Shown: piece after piece, positions 24,466 through 33,608 of the stretch
Position numbering within the stretch: the first letter of the stretch is position 1
How the letters are laid out: each line of letters starts with the position of its first letter
Assembly (NCBI GenBank): GCA_019057475.1
Contig: DXJO01000052.1
Span: 1-64,000 of the forward strand
From: Candidatus Thorarchaeota archaeon
GTDB lineage: Archaea > Asgardarchaeota > Thorarchaeia > Thorarchaeales > Thorarchaeaceae
DNA: 64,000 nt
Direction of reading: 5' to 3'
Program-made: the position numbers and the translations under genes
Notes under the pieces: generated by a model
The model's database searches: none
Told to the model about the DNA's origin: nothing
The model's input: the letters and a program-made list of their open reading frames with translations, nothing else

Positions 24466-25188
24466 GTGCATGGCTTGAACCGAAAGCAGTTAGCAGTGCG
24501 ATTCTCCTCTACAATTGCCACAATTGGGTTGTATCTCCCAATACTTGCAGGCATAGTCACTCCCATGCTGTGGTTACTCCCAGCATGGTATACTGCATGG
24601 AATGTTGTAGGTTTCATTTTCCCTTTCTCAGATATCTGGGGAGGACTGTGGCTGCCATTTTCGGGAGAATCGCCATTTCCGTCAGTTCTATCTCTGCCAA
24701 TCTGGTTGATTGAGGTGACACTTTTCCTAGGAGGGCTTGGCATATCTGTCTGGGCGTTGAGGGAACTGGTAGTGAAGCATGTTGAGGGATGTGGTCTTGT
24801 TACAACTGGTCCATATAGATGGACTCGACATCCACAGCATCTTGGGATTATTCTCTTCCTACTACCAACTGCACTCTTTAACCCTACACACTCCTCCTAT
24901 CTGTCAGGGATTAGACCAGGAAACATACTCTCCTGGTCGTTGATTTCTTTCTTGCTTCTCATTGTGGCGGATTGGGAAGAAATCCGCCTGAAAACAGTGT
25001 ACGGACAGGAATTCGAAGATTACATATCGCGTACAGCCTTCATTCTTCCTGGCTTGAAACTTCCTTCCAAACTTAGGGATGTTAAGAACAAACTAATACT
25101 GTACGTTGTACTCTTTGCTATATACTGGATGTTGATGACGCTAGTGCTGATTGCATTCACACAAGTTCAACTCGAGTGGACTCTCTAG
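24466..25188 (+). CDS. Isoprenylcysteine-methyltransferase-like membrane protein
   Basis: 240 residues with about six membrane helices. The C-terminal half has the ICMT/phospholipid N-methyltransferase-like pattern: GLVTTGPYRWTRHPQHLGI at about 111-129 (SAM-binding HPxY-like motif) and EEIRLKTVYGQEFEDY near 182-197. Such enzymes methylate membrane-bound substrates; the target here is unknown. GTG start, or the TTG at 24475. Confidence 0.75.
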   Translation: MHGLNRKQLAVRFSSTIATIGLYLPILAGIVTPMLWLLPAWYTAWNVVGFIFPFSDIWGGLWLPFSGESPFPSVLSLPIWLIEVTLFLGGLGISVWALRELVVKHVEGCGLVTTGPYRWTRHPQHLGIILFLLPTALFNPTHSSYLSGIRPGNILSWSLISFLLLIVADWEEIRLKTVYGQEFEDYISRTAFILPGLKLPSKLRDVKNKLILYVVLFAIYWMLMTLVLIAFTQVQLEWTL

Positions 25189-25416
25189 AGAGCAATCTCA
25201 CAGTTGAGTATGAAGCAGAAGGTATGCGATTGACCAACAGGTCGTGAGGACTTACGTCCCATACTGTCATGATTGCTGAACATCCATTCCTCTGTTGACT
25301 CTGGCGCCACATGAACAGACTGAACCTAGTAAAACCCACACGAAGTCGACGCTGTATTCCTCCGACCTTAAATGATACAATCGTAACAACGAGGAAAGTC
25401 GCTTGGGGCATAAAGG

Positions 25417-25836
25417 ATGATACTACTGTTCACCTCTCCGCAATGTGCTTGGTGTGATGTCGTCAAGGACATGGTGGAAACCGAATGTGACAGTATTGGG
25501 GAAACCACTAGACTACACGAAATCGACGTAGAGAGGCATACGCATATCGCAGAAACATATGGCGTATTGACGGTACCGACTCTCGTATCCGGGTCCCACT
25601 CGCTATCCGGTGTCCCTTGCTCTGATGATCTTCGTTCGTTCCTGTTTCAGTCCATTGCTGGCAGACCTCTGAACGAGGATGAGGATGCAAGATCAGTTTT
25701 GAGGTCCGCCAGACACAAGAAACATCAATCCAACGGACGCAGACCACAGGTTAAGGCTAATTCGTTTCTGCGCGAGAAGGGGCGTGATAAAGAACGCACC
25801 TGCACCGAGCCATCTGAGATGTCTTGTCGACACTGA
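25417..25836 (+). CDS. Thioredoxin-fold protein
   Basis: 139 residues. The first 85 form a thioredoxin/glutaredoxin-like domain with the redox motif C10-A-W-C13 and the cis-proline segment TVPT (52-55). The remaining C-terminal tail is basic and hydrophilic, with two extra cysteines near the end. It probably acts as a small disulfide reductant or oxidant; partners are unknown. A TATA-like CCTTAAAT lies about 45 bases upstream. Confidence 0.8.
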   Translation: MILLFTSPQCAWCDVVKDMVETECDSIGETTRLHEIDVERHTHIAETYGVLTVPTLVSGSHSLSGVPCSDDLRSFLFQSIAGRPLNEDEDARSVLRSARHKKHQSNGRRPQVKANSFLREKGRDKERTCTEPSEMSCRH

Positions 25837-25892
25837 GAAGCGCTCCGCGGCATAATCTTAATAACTGCTCTGCAGGCTGCACGCCTTACGAC

Positions 25893-25970
25893 GCCCCGGT
25901 AGTGTAGTCCGGCCCAGCATCTAGGCCTTTCGAGTCTATGACCCGGGTTCAAATCCCGGCCGGGGCACCA
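25893..25970 (+). tRNA. tRNA-Glu(UUC)
   Basis: Acceptor GCCCCGG (25893-25899) pairs with CCGGGGC (25960-25966); A73 and an encoded CCA end at 25970. The anticodon loop CTTTCGA (25927-25933) gives anticodon TTC. The anticodon stem is TAGGC/GTCTA with one wobble pair. No intron. TATA-like ATCTTAATAA lies about 30 bases upstream. Confidence 0.95.
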
Positions 25971-25982
25971 TGTACTTCTTGA

Positions 25983-26864
25983 CTATGCAAAAGTCAGTCT
26001 CATATTGAAGTTGGAAGCGTCGTATGAGTGCGTTAATGCTCCTGAGGACACAATGTCGACTCCGCTCTGTGCATAGTCTTTCACATTGCTCTCATCTATT
26101 CCCCCAGATGCCTCTAGGATCACTTTTTCTCGCCAGCCCTTCTTGGTCAGTGCATTGTTCACCTTCGCGATATCCTCGGGTTTGAAATTGTCCAGCAAAA
26201 CTATGTCAGCCCCTGCCTCAACAGCCTCCATAGCTTCCTTGAGATTTCTCACCTCACAAGAGATTTTCTTGCTGAATGATACTGCACCTCTTGCTGCTAT
26301 GACGGCTTTTCTCACTCCTCCTACTGCCGCGATGTGGTTATTCTTTATCAACACCATGTCATCGAGCGCATACCGGTGAGGATCGCCTCCACCAACTTGG
26401 ACGGCCCGTTTCTCGAAGTATCGAAAACCAGGAGTGGTCTTTCTTGTTGCAGCAACGATCAAGGCGGGATTTCCTTCTCTCGCAGTTTCCACCATTCGGT
26501 GCACTTTGGTGGCAATTCCGCTCATTCGCATGATTATGTTTAGGCAGACCCTTTCGACAGTGAGCAGTGTCCCAGCAGGTCCTTTCAGGCGGATGACAGG
26601 CTCGTCTGGTCCCACCCATTTACCCTCATCAGCAAGCACCTCGCAGGCGAGTCCAGTAATTTCAGCTATTGCATCAATCTCAATCGCGCCAGCCAAGATA
26701 GCTTTACTTCTTGCGAATATCGTGCCCGTTCCAAGTGTCATTGGCTGACCTATGGCCTTCGTGGTCAGGTCGCCAGATCTGATATCCTCCTCAAGGTATT
26801 CCTTCAGCGCTTTCATTACTGCTGGCGATGGTCTGTTCATCATATTCACACTCGCTGTTAGCAT
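25983..26864 (-). CDS. nadC: Nicotinate-nucleotide pyrophosphorylase (carboxylating)
   Basis: Quinolinate phosphoribosyltransferase, which makes nicotinate mononucleotide from quinolinate and PRPP. Motifs: EEDIRSGDLTT, the active-site RVCLNIIMRMSGIAT segment, AATRKTTPGFRYFEKRAVQVGGGDPHRYALDD-type core (about 137-168), and the C-terminal VDIVSSGALTHS. Length 293. The N-terminus may begin at the internal Met of MNRPSPAV (residue 9), because the full frame overlaps the AMMECR1 stop by seven bases. The two genes are on the same strand and probably co-transcribed. Confidence 0.92.
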   Translation of the reverse strand: MLTASVNMMNRPSPAVMKALKEYLEEDIRSGDLTTKAIGQPMTLGTGTIFARSKAILAGAIEIDAIAEITGLACEVLADEGKWVGPDEPVIRLKGPAGTLLTVERVCLNIIMRMSGIATKVHRMVETAREGNPALIVAATRKTTPGFRYFEKRAVQVGGGDPHRYALDDMVLIKNNHIAAVGGVRKAVIAARGAVSFSKKISCEVRNLKEAMEAVEAGADIVLLDNFKPEDIAKVNNALTKKGWREKVILEASGGIDESNVKDYAQSGVDIVSSGALTHSYDASNFNMRLTFA

Positions 26865-27487
26865 CTTGGGTGACTGGGGTTTCTAATCACGGTTCCGTGT
26901 GGTGATTCTTCTCCGAAAATCTCTGCCTGGAATGACATGAACTCGGTTTGCGAGTCTTTCCACGCGTCAACAAGTAGCCCTGCCTTGTTGCATGTGTGCT
27001 TCAGATACTCCTCTACGCTCCACCCCCAATCGACCGGGACTTGCGGGAGCAGAAGTCCGCGCCACATACCTCTAGATGCTATGAGGCCGTCGCGCCCGAC
27101 CTCCACCAACTCTAGGAGTTTCATTGGATCATCATACTCAATTTTCACAGGAGGCGTCAGAACGCTGAGCTCAACTAGAATCACGTCCAGCTCCTTCGGT
27201 TCAACTGGGGTGAAGCGTGGGTCGCGTGTAGCGGAATCGACAGCGGAGTCTATCGTGGCACCGATTAAAGGCTGGGTCGGATATGGCTGGCCGATGCATC
27301 CTCTTAGAGAAACACTATCTCCTTTGATGGAGTTAAGGGTCACAAAGACCCCGGATTCTTTCCACAGGTGCTCAGGAGCGTCCTGGGGAGGTTGTGCTTT
27401 CCTCTGATGCAGTACAATCTCATCCACAGTCTGTCTTGCCAGTTCGACTAGGAGTTTGCCATCATCATCAGAGTAAACATGGGTCAT
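26858..27487 (-). CDS. AMMECR1 domain protein
   Basis: 209 residues matching the archaeal AMMECR1 family. The hallmark LRGCIGQPYP occurs near residues 82-91, followed by ATRDPRFTPVEPKELDVILVELSVL and a RGLLLPQVPVDWGW segment. The biochemical role is unknown; in many genomes the family travels with Memo and a radical SAM protein (AmmeMemoRadiSam). Those partners are not seen here. It precedes nadC with a short overlap. Confidence 0.9.
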   Translation of the reverse strand: MTHVYSDDDGKLLVELARQTVDEIVLHQRKAQPPQDAPEHLWKESGVFVTLNSIKGDSVSLRGCIGQPYPTQPLIGATIDSAVDSATRDPRFTPVEPKELDVILVELSVLTPPVKIEYDDPMKLLELVEVGRDGLIASRGMWRGLLLPQVPVDWGWSVEEYLKHTCNKAGLLVDAWKDSQTEFMSFQAEIFGEESPHGTVIRNPSHPRC

Positions 27488-27525
27488 ACAGCATCAACTC
27501 AGGTATCCCCATCCTCTAAACGCGG

Positions 27526-28842
27526 TTATGTCTTTCGCACAGGAACCCTTCCTGCAACTCCGGGGCCGATGAGAAACTGACCGTAGTTATAGACCAGATC
27601 GCCTCCAACAAACGTCATGACCGGTGTGGCCCGGACCTGTCGCCCTTCAAATGGAGTGACTTTGGCCTTTGAATGGAAGAAAGCACCACAAATTACCGAT
27701 TCCTCTTTCTTGACGATGCAAATGTCCGCGTCATAGCCTTTGGCGAGGACTCCCTTAGAGCCAAGCTTGAGTATATGGGCTGGTGCCGAACAACAACACC
27801 TCAAATACTCAACCCATGAAAGTCGCCCCTCTAGGACTTCTGTCAACATGAGGGGTACAGTTGTTTCTAGCCCGGGTATCCCTGATGATGCTTCGAGAAA
27901 CGTGGCTCTTTTCTCCTGTTCCGTGTGAGGTGCATGATCAGAGGCAACACAGTCAATCACACATTGATGGAGGGCTTTCTGCAATGCCTTGTTATCATGA
28001 GGTGACCTAAGAGGTGGTAGCATCTTGGCTGCGCCGTCAGTGTGTGTAAAATCACCTCCTGCTAGAAACAGATGATGAGGTGCAACTTCGGCCGTCAGGA
28101 GGTCCTCAGCCCTATGCTTTTCTATTGTTCTCACGGATGACGCACAGCTAACGTGACAAATGTGCAATCTGCCGCCAACTTCTGACTGTGCAGCCAGGAA
28201 CTGCTGAATCGAATCCCCCTCACTCTCGCAGGTGTGCTGCTTCAGGAATGCATCAAGGGTTTTTGATGAGGAACGTTTTCCACCAGTTTCAGGATGTAGT
28301 AAGAGCGGGATACCATGTTCTTCTGACAGCTTCAAGCAGGCATGTATTCGTTTTTGATTGTATGAAATGCCCTTGATTATTGGCGAATGTGGGTACACTT
28401 TGAACCCCAGAATGTCGGGCACTATCTGCCCATCGAAGTCTGATGATTTCCTTGGTATTCCGGAATAGAAGCCCACGTTAACAAATCGCTTCTCTTTTGC
28501 TCTATCCACTTTCTCTTCTAGGCTATCACGATCAAGTGTAGGAGGGTTGGAATTGGGCATGTCAACTACCGTAGTCACACCGCCTGCAGCGGCAGCTCTC
28601 GTGCCTGTTGCGAAGTCCTCCTTGTCAGAATTATCTAGGTCTCTTAGATGAACGTGGATGTCAATTGCACCAGGAAGGATATAGAGGTCTTCACAGTCTA
28701 TCACTTGCTGGGCTGGTGGTTCACTCCCCGGACTATAAATCCCCTCAATTTCGCCAAGATACAGAGCAACAGCTTTTCGCGCTGGCTCCCCCTCGACAAT
28801 AACCAGACCATTCTTCAGGAGGTAGTCCACAGTCATACGCAA
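27526..28842 (-). CDS. pyrC: Dihydroorotase
   Basis: Amidohydrolase that closes carbamoyl-aspartate to dihydroorotate in pyrimidine synthesis. The metal motif DIHVHLRD is at 61-68, the carbamylated-lysine region is GFKVYPHSP near 147, metal histidines are in LLLHPETG and LHICHVS, and the catalytic Asp is in VASDHAPHT near 310. An allantoinase or other cyclic amidase of the same family is possible. No other pyr genes are nearby. Confidence 0.87.
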   Translation of the reverse strand: MRMTVDYLLKNGLVIVEGEPARKAVALYLGEIEGIYSPGSEPPAQQVIDCEDLYILPGAIDIHVHLRDLDNSDKEDFATGTRAAAAGGVTTVVDMPNSNPPTLDRDSLEEKVDRAKEKRFVNVGFYSGIPRKSSDFDGQIVPDILGFKVYPHSPIIKGISYNQKRIHACLKLSEEHGIPLLLHPETGGKRSSSKTLDAFLKQHTCESEGDSIQQFLAAQSEVGGRLHICHVSCASSVRTIEKHRAEDLLTAEVAPHHLFLAGGDFTHTDGAAKMLPPLRSPHDNKALQKALHQCVIDCVASDHAPHTEQEKRATFLEASSGIPGLETTVPLMLTEVLEGRLSWVEYLRCCCSAPAHILKLGSKGVLAKGYDADICIVKKEESVICGAFFHSKAKVTPFEGRQVRATPVMTFVGGDLVYNYGQFLIGPGVAGRVPVRKT

Positions 28843-28883
28843 TCAACGCCATCCCGGCTGCGTTATGACGCTGTGAGAATACC

Positions 28884-29702
28884 TTATTCAGTCTTCTCAG
28901 TGACCTTGAATTTGTTAGCCACAAAACGAGTGAAATCTGTGGCGCCGATAATCCCCATCAATCTGTTCCCTGAGCCAACAACAGGCAATGTGTTGAGATT
29001 CGCGTCAAGCATGAGTGTTACTGCTTCCTCCAACGAAGCTTCCGGAGAGGTTAGAGGTGGCTGTCTTATCATTGCGTCAACAACACGTATCTGCCTCACT
29101 TGGCTCTTACGATATTTATCGGGCACTTCCACACTAAAGCGAGCCATTGCCTTAGCCACGGCTCTCTCTGTAAGGAGTCCCAATACACGACCGCTGTCAG
29201 TGACAGGAATACCTGAGTGACCTCGAGTAAGCATCTCCATTCTTGCCTTAATCAGCCGCTCAACAGGGTTGACGACTAGGAGTTCTTCCGTTGTCATCAA
29301 ATCTTCCACTTTCACCTTTTTGAACTTCTTCACGAGCTCTGACAGGTCCTTCTTTGTTATGACGCCCACGAGCTTGCCTTCGTTGTCAAGAACAGGACAT
29401 CCGCTCATGCCCTTGTCTATCATAAGTTTGGCGACATCAGTCACGTCATCGTCAGGAGCCACGGTGATCACCGTGTCAGTCATCGCACTGGACACGTGAA
29501 GTCTTCCGATGGAAACCGCCACTACCTTGCTGACTCCCAGTCTATCTGCAATATCTGCATAGGTTAGAATCCCCTTCAGTTTTCCATTCTCGACAACAAT
29601 AAGGCGGTCTACCTTCTTCTTATCGAGTAGGTCTATTGCGTACGACAATCTCTGGTCTTTGTCAATCGTGACAGGTTTGGTCATTATTTGGCTTACCTTC
29701 AT
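28884..29702 (-). CDS. Four-CBS-domain protein
   Basis: 272 residues from the ATG at 29702, made of four consecutive CBS motifs (each beginning with an IMTKP, AMTDT, LMTTE or AMIRQ-like start), forming two Bateman modules. Such stand-alone modules bind adenosyl nucleotides and act as energy or SAM sensors; no effector domain is attached. A TTG at 29717 would add five residues. It is followed upstream by another CBS protein on the same strand. Confidence 0.88.
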   Translation of the reverse strand: MKVSQIMTKPVTIDKDQRLSYAIDLLDKKKVDRLIVVENGKLKGILTYADIADRLGVSKVVAVSIGRLHVSSAMTDTVITVAPDDDVTDVAKLMIDKGMSGCPVLDNEGKLVGVITKKDLSELVKKFKKVKVEDLMTTEELLVVNPVERLIKARMEMLTRGHSGIPVTDSGRVLGLLTERAVAKAMARFSVEVPDKYRKSQVRQIRVVDAMIRQPPLTSPEASLEEAVTLMLDANLNTLPVVGSGNRLMGIIGATDFTRFVANKFKVTEKTE

Positions 29703-29766
29703 CGCATGAATCTCCAACTTTTATGATGAGTTAATATCTGATGCAAATCAAGGAATAGTTCCTCTA

Positions 29767-30330
29767 CTACCTGCGACACTCCTCACAGATATACTCGCCG
29801 TCTGCCAGCGCCAAGTCGATGGAGTACTCTCCACACACATCGCAGACGCCTCCATAGGCGATGAGCTCGTCTTCCTCTTCTACTACTGCGGATCCTTGCT
29901 CGTTTTTGAGACGTAATGATTCCACCATGATGTCGATGAGCTCCGGAGACCAGCGCAGAATGTCTCTGGAAGTGATTATTCCGGCCAGTGAGTCATTCTT
30001 CAGGATTGCCACTCGTCGGATTCCAGCGCGTGTCATCACACGCATTGCTTCTGTGAGGGCCGTGTCAGGAGTGATATGAACTAGAGGTGAGCTCATGACC
30101 TCCTTGGCATTCGTTGTCTTTGGGTCCTTTTGTTCAGCAATGACCCGAGTGACTATGTCGGTTTCAGTTATGATGCCTACGGCACGTTCTTTATCCACAA
30201 TGATTATTGATCCGATGTCCATGCTGGCCATTGACTTTGCAACCTCAAGAACCGTGGCATCGGGTGACATTGTAATGACGTTCACAGACATGATTTCCCT
30301 GACAGGCATCATTGGTGTCGGTTCGGACAT
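29767..30330 (-). CDS. CBS-pair protein with C-terminal zinc ribbon
   Basis: 187 residues. A CBS pair (about 8-130) with IMSVNVITMSPDATV and VMSSPLVHITPDT starts. A short linker follows, then a zinc-ribbon-like tail, CDVCGEYSIDLALADGEYICEEC, whose four cysteines are spaced CxxC...CxxC. The combination suggests a ligand-controlled nucleic-acid or protein contact. It lies 64 bases upstream of the four-CBS gene, likely in one transcript. Confidence 0.85.
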   Translation of the reverse strand: MSEPTPMMPVREIMSVNVITMSPDATVLEVAKSMASMDIGSIIIVDKERAVGIITETDIVTRVIAEQKDPKTTNAKEVMSSPLVHITPDTALTEAMRVMTRAGIRRVAILKNDSLAGIITSRDILRWSPELIDIMVESLRLKNEQGSAVVEEEDELIAYGGVCDVCGEYSIDLALADGEYICEECRR

Positions 30331-30467
30331 TGGAATGACCTCAATTGGGCAGAAGGTTGGTTTGCCACTCTGGATGTATGTGGCTTGGAGTGCCTCTCCG
30401 GCGCACTTCTTTGGAGTGTGTTATTAAATGTGTCTGTGTTCAAGGCTGCAGAATCCACGGTGAATCC

Positions 30468-32477
30468 CTACTTTCGGGTGACTATTTCACCTTCTCCCGC
30501 AGGCAGAACCCGCATCATGTCCTCCTGCGGTATCTGTTCAATAGTGCGTTTCATCTCTTCAGGTACAATTCCAGCAAGATGCTTGAGAATCTTCTTCACC
30601 AGCTGCCCCTTCTTTGTCTTTCCTGGCGCTACTCGAACGAAGAACTCTGTATTCGCCTCTACTGCTGATGGCGGCCCGGAGATGGGGATTACATCCTCTT
30701 CCTCGAATATCACTCCCACTGCGAGTTCCACAGGTACTCTTCGAACGTAATTCTTTGAGCCATAGAGCATAACTCCGCCAGCTGGGAGATACTCTCCGGA
30801 GGGTGGTGAGAAGCTCACTTGTTCCGGGTTCACCCAGAATGCATCCCCACCTGAGAGGCCATCCTGCCAGGCTCTTGAGAAAGTCACAGAGAATTGTGCC
30901 GCCTCTTTGATGGTCTGATCCCCTGGCGCAGTGTCCGGGACTTTGATCACTACATAAGGTGCACCGTGAATCGCTGCATGAAGGAATACATCATTGGCAC
31001 CCATCTGTCGTTTTGCCAAGTGTTCGTTGCTTTTTGCGTCACGACCCCCCAGGACGAGAAAACCCTCCGACGAAGTAAACCACCTGAACTTCTCATACCA
31101 GTGTTTCTTCCGAATCTTCACCTTGATTCTCTGGCTTGCAGGTTTGATGTCGGTGGCCACGAGATCGTCAAGTCGTGCTCGAGTCTTAGATATTTGTTTC
31201 TCAGCCCCTTTGGCCTTTGAGAGTGCTTTCTTTGCTTGATTGTAAGCGAGAGCTGCATTATCCTGTGCATTTTGTCTGATATCTAAGACAACCTTAGTAC
31301 CGTCCAGACATACAATAATCTGACCTCGAGATGGAATGATTTTCTCAATTAGTAGCGCTGATGGATTACCCTGCTTCCTACCATCTTCAATCCTCTGGAC
31401 AATTTCATCCCACGAGAAACCTCCGGCACGAGCCCCTGAAACGGTGTCAAGCACATCCTGCATGGTCTGGAAATGATTGTATATCAGCTCTCCCGTTGCC
31501 TTTAGTGTTTCAGACTTAGTTACCAGTGCTTCAATGCTCTCATGCTGTTTATCGATTATCTTCTGTAGCCTCTGACGCTCCCTTGACATGGCGTCTTGCT
31601 GAGCATCCAGCTCTTCCGTTGACTCTGGTACTCCGAAGAACTCATCGATGGCCTGGCTGAATGTGTCAAATGTTTCAACGTTTTCTTCGCCGTATACTTC
31701 AAATTCGAAGGGAAGAAACGCAATAGACTCTGGCTCTTCTTCCTCTTCATCAGGTTCAGCATATACAACCCGCGGCTCTTTCACTCCCTCTTTGAGTTTC
31801 TCAGTGAAACGTTGGAGACCCGAGTTCATGTCTTTGAGTGCTTGAGAATCGAGTTCGGATACCTTGGTCGTTGGCATTACACCTGCTAGGGCACATATCT
31901 CCTCACAGCTCAGAGAGTTCAGATTCAGCCTGCTTGCTAAAGTTCTGACTACGTTGGCCTTCGACTCGGATAAGATGCTCTCCAAGGAATTCTCCTCAAG
32001 GGCAAAAACATCAACTCCTCTTGGGGGTGGAAACTCGTATTTCGCCTTCGGAATCACATTGCGGTCTCGCATCCTTCGATAACGACGCGCAACGAAGATG
32101 ATGTCCTCGGGATCCAGTAGCAATAGGTTTCCGTTCCCGAATAGCTCAGCAACCAGCTTGTAGGAGCTCTCCTCGTCGCCCACCTCAATCACAACAATTC
32201 GATCCAGTTCGTGCTGGCTGATTGAGATAATTCTCTTCTCGCGCAGGTACTTCCTGAGGACACTACAGAATTTAGACGGTATCCTGGGTGCCACTCGCCT
32301 GTATTCCGTGATGTGGAAACGGCGTCCTGGCTCAATTAGGAGCTGGCTTGTTCCACCTCCTGGTTGATAGAGCTTAAGGACGAAGACATCGCCATACTGG
32401 TAGATATTCTTGATGAAAGACCCAGCTGAAGACGCTCCCACTTCCTGCAGGATGAGTCGTATGTCGATGTTACTCAT
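30468..32477 (-). CDS. rqcH: RqcH/NEMF/Rqc2 homolog
   Basis: Ribosome-associated quality control factor that binds stalled large subunits and, in relatives, directs C-terminal tailing of the stuck peptide. The N-terminal NFACT-N domain (with YQYGDVFVLKLYQPGGGTSQLLIEPG-type strand order), a central coiled coil (about 300-470) and the C-terminal NFACT-R domain (WYEKFRWFTSSEGFLVLGGRDA near 490) are all present. Length about 670 is normal. The ATG at 32477 is preferred over 32489 because the TATA-like TTATAACAATAT near 32507-32515 would start transcription between them. Confidence 0.93.
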   Translation of the reverse strand: MSNIDIRLILQEVGASSAGSFIKNIYQYGDVFVLKLYQPGGGTSQLLIEPGRRFHITEYRRVAPRIPSKFCSVLRKYLREKRIISISQHELDRIVVIEVGDEESSYKLVAELFGNGNLLLLDPEDIIFVARRYRRMRDRNVIPKAKYEFPPPRGVDVFALEENSLESILSESKANVVRTLASRLNLNSLSCEEICALAGVMPTTKVSELDSQALKDMNSGLQRFTEKLKEGVKEPRVVYAEPDEEEEEPESIAFLPFEFEVYGEENVETFDTFSQAIDEFFGVPESTEELDAQQDAMSRERQRLQKIIDKQHESIEALVTKSETLKATGELIYNHFQTMQDVLDTVSGARAGGFSWDEIVQRIEDGRKQGNPSALLIEKIIPSRGQIIVCLDGTKVVLDIRQNAQDNAALAYNQAKKALSKAKGAEKQISKTRARLDDLVATDIKPASQRIKVKIRKKHWYEKFRWFTSSEGFLVLGGRDAKSNEHLAKRQMGANDVFLHAAIHGAPYVVIKVPDTAPGDQTIKEAAQFSVTFSRAWQDGLSGGDAFWVNPEQVSFSPPSGEYLPAGGVMLYGSKNYVRRVPVELAVGVIFEEEDVIPISGPPSAVEANTEFFVRVAPGKTKKGQLVKKILKHLAGIVPEEMKRTIEQIPQEDMMRVLPAGEGEIVTRK

Positions 32478-32564
32478 TGCTTCCTTCATTATGGCTTCTC
32501 CAACTGAACGATATTGTTATAACGTAGTCGATTAACGGGCCACTAACTGGTCCGGTGATAGATT

Positions 32565-32891
32565 ATGGAGCTGGGTTTTCTGCAGAGCTTCTTCAAACAA
32601 GTATATGGTCGATGGGAGCGGGTTCCCAACGATCAGAACTACTATGTCAAGATATCTTTCGCAATCATGACCGCCATAATCTGCGGCGTCGGTGGCAGCT
32701 TCTTCGCCGGAATTCGCGGTCTCATGTTTGGTCTTCTTGTTTATGTGGTGACCCTCTATGTACTGGTCTACCTCATAGAAATTGATGTTAAAGCACTAGG
32801 GGGCCGCCAGAAGCTGATAACGAACGCCCTTCCGTCCTACCTGCTACTCTGGGTGCTGTTCTGGACCCTTCTCTATGCGTTTACACTGTAG
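32565..32891 (+). CDS. EMC6-like membrane protein
   Basis: 108 residues with three hydrophobic helices. The first pair reads FAIMTAIICGVGGSFFAGIRG then GLLVYVVTLYVLVYL. The third, LLLWVLFWTLLYAF, closely matches the C-terminal FTYVLFWTFLYGM of human EMC6, and the overall length (110 in human) and order agree. EMC6 partners with Oxa1-like EMC3 in the eukaryotic ER insertase, and archaeal homologs are known. Here it would help insert membrane proteins. No EMC3/Oxa1 gene is in the window. The assignment rests on recalled sequence. Confidence 0.65.
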   Translation: MELGFLQSFFKQVYGRWERVPNDQNYYVKISFAIMTAIICGVGGSFFAGIRGLMFGLLVYVVTLYVLVYLIEIDVKALGGRQKLITNALPSYLLLWVLFWTLLYAFTL

Positions 32892-32932
32892 TCACGGTCA
32901 TGTGGCCATGTCTGCCCATCCAAGGCTGAGAT

Positions 32933-33457
32933 CTAGCCGACGAACAGAATCTGTGAGATGAAGGGCATCATCTGAACGACCATGTATCCAACAAGAAGCA
33001 GGGGTATGAGCGGGATTACTCTTTCTTCTGAGTTAGTTCTACCTGAGCGCCGACGAATCTGCCAGTAGAGATACCCCACGAATACCATCACAAGAATTTC
33101 AATTGCACCTATCATGACGCCCTCGTAGATTTGATTCTCCCAGTGGGCGTAGACCACTCCAGGGCTTGTTAGGGCGAGTACTAAAAGGGCCTTCACATCC
33201 GCACCACCAAGAGCACCCAGTCTGAATAGCACGTAGGACAGGGCCAGGACAAATGAGAGTGTCGAGAGGTACAGAACGGGAAGACTGAAGATCTGCCCAG
33301 TCAGGATTGACACTACACACCCGACTAGTCCCCCCGCAGAAAGAACACCATTGGACACCTTTCTATCCCTAACATCAAGAAAGCTGAACACTACAAGGAG
33401 TATCATCGCAGTAGCAAAGGAAATGGTAGGAACCATGAGTAGAGTGTCTAGCTGCAT
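32933..33457 (-). CDS. Prepilin peptidase, A24 family
   Basis: Membrane aspartyl protease that trims class III signal peptides of archaellins or pilins. 174 residues with about five to six helices. The catalytic pair is Asp28 in SFLDVRDRKVSN and Asp87 in GGADVK (the GxGD motif, here GGAD). No N-methylase domain, as expected for archaea. It stands alone, convergent with the EMC6-like gene; no pilin genes are in the window. Confidence 0.87.
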   Translation of the reverse strand: MQLDTLLMVPTISFATAMILLVVFSFLDVRDRKVSNGVLSAGGLVGCVVSILTGQIFSLPVLYLSTLSFVLALSYVLFRLGALGGADVKALLVLALTSPGVVYAHWENQIYEGVMIGAIEILVMVFVGYLYWQIRRRSGRTNSEERVIPLIPLLLVGYMVVQMMPFISQILFVG

Positions 33458-33608
33458 TCTGTTGCAATCACCTGTTGTACAAGTCTTGAATACTCACCGT
33501 TTCTTATAGTCCTCACTCATGTTTCATCGGAGTTCATAGTAACATAGATTAAGCCGCATATGGGGTCGCATATTCATCCCGCTGTAAAACCATTGTTCAG
33601 AAGCTGAT

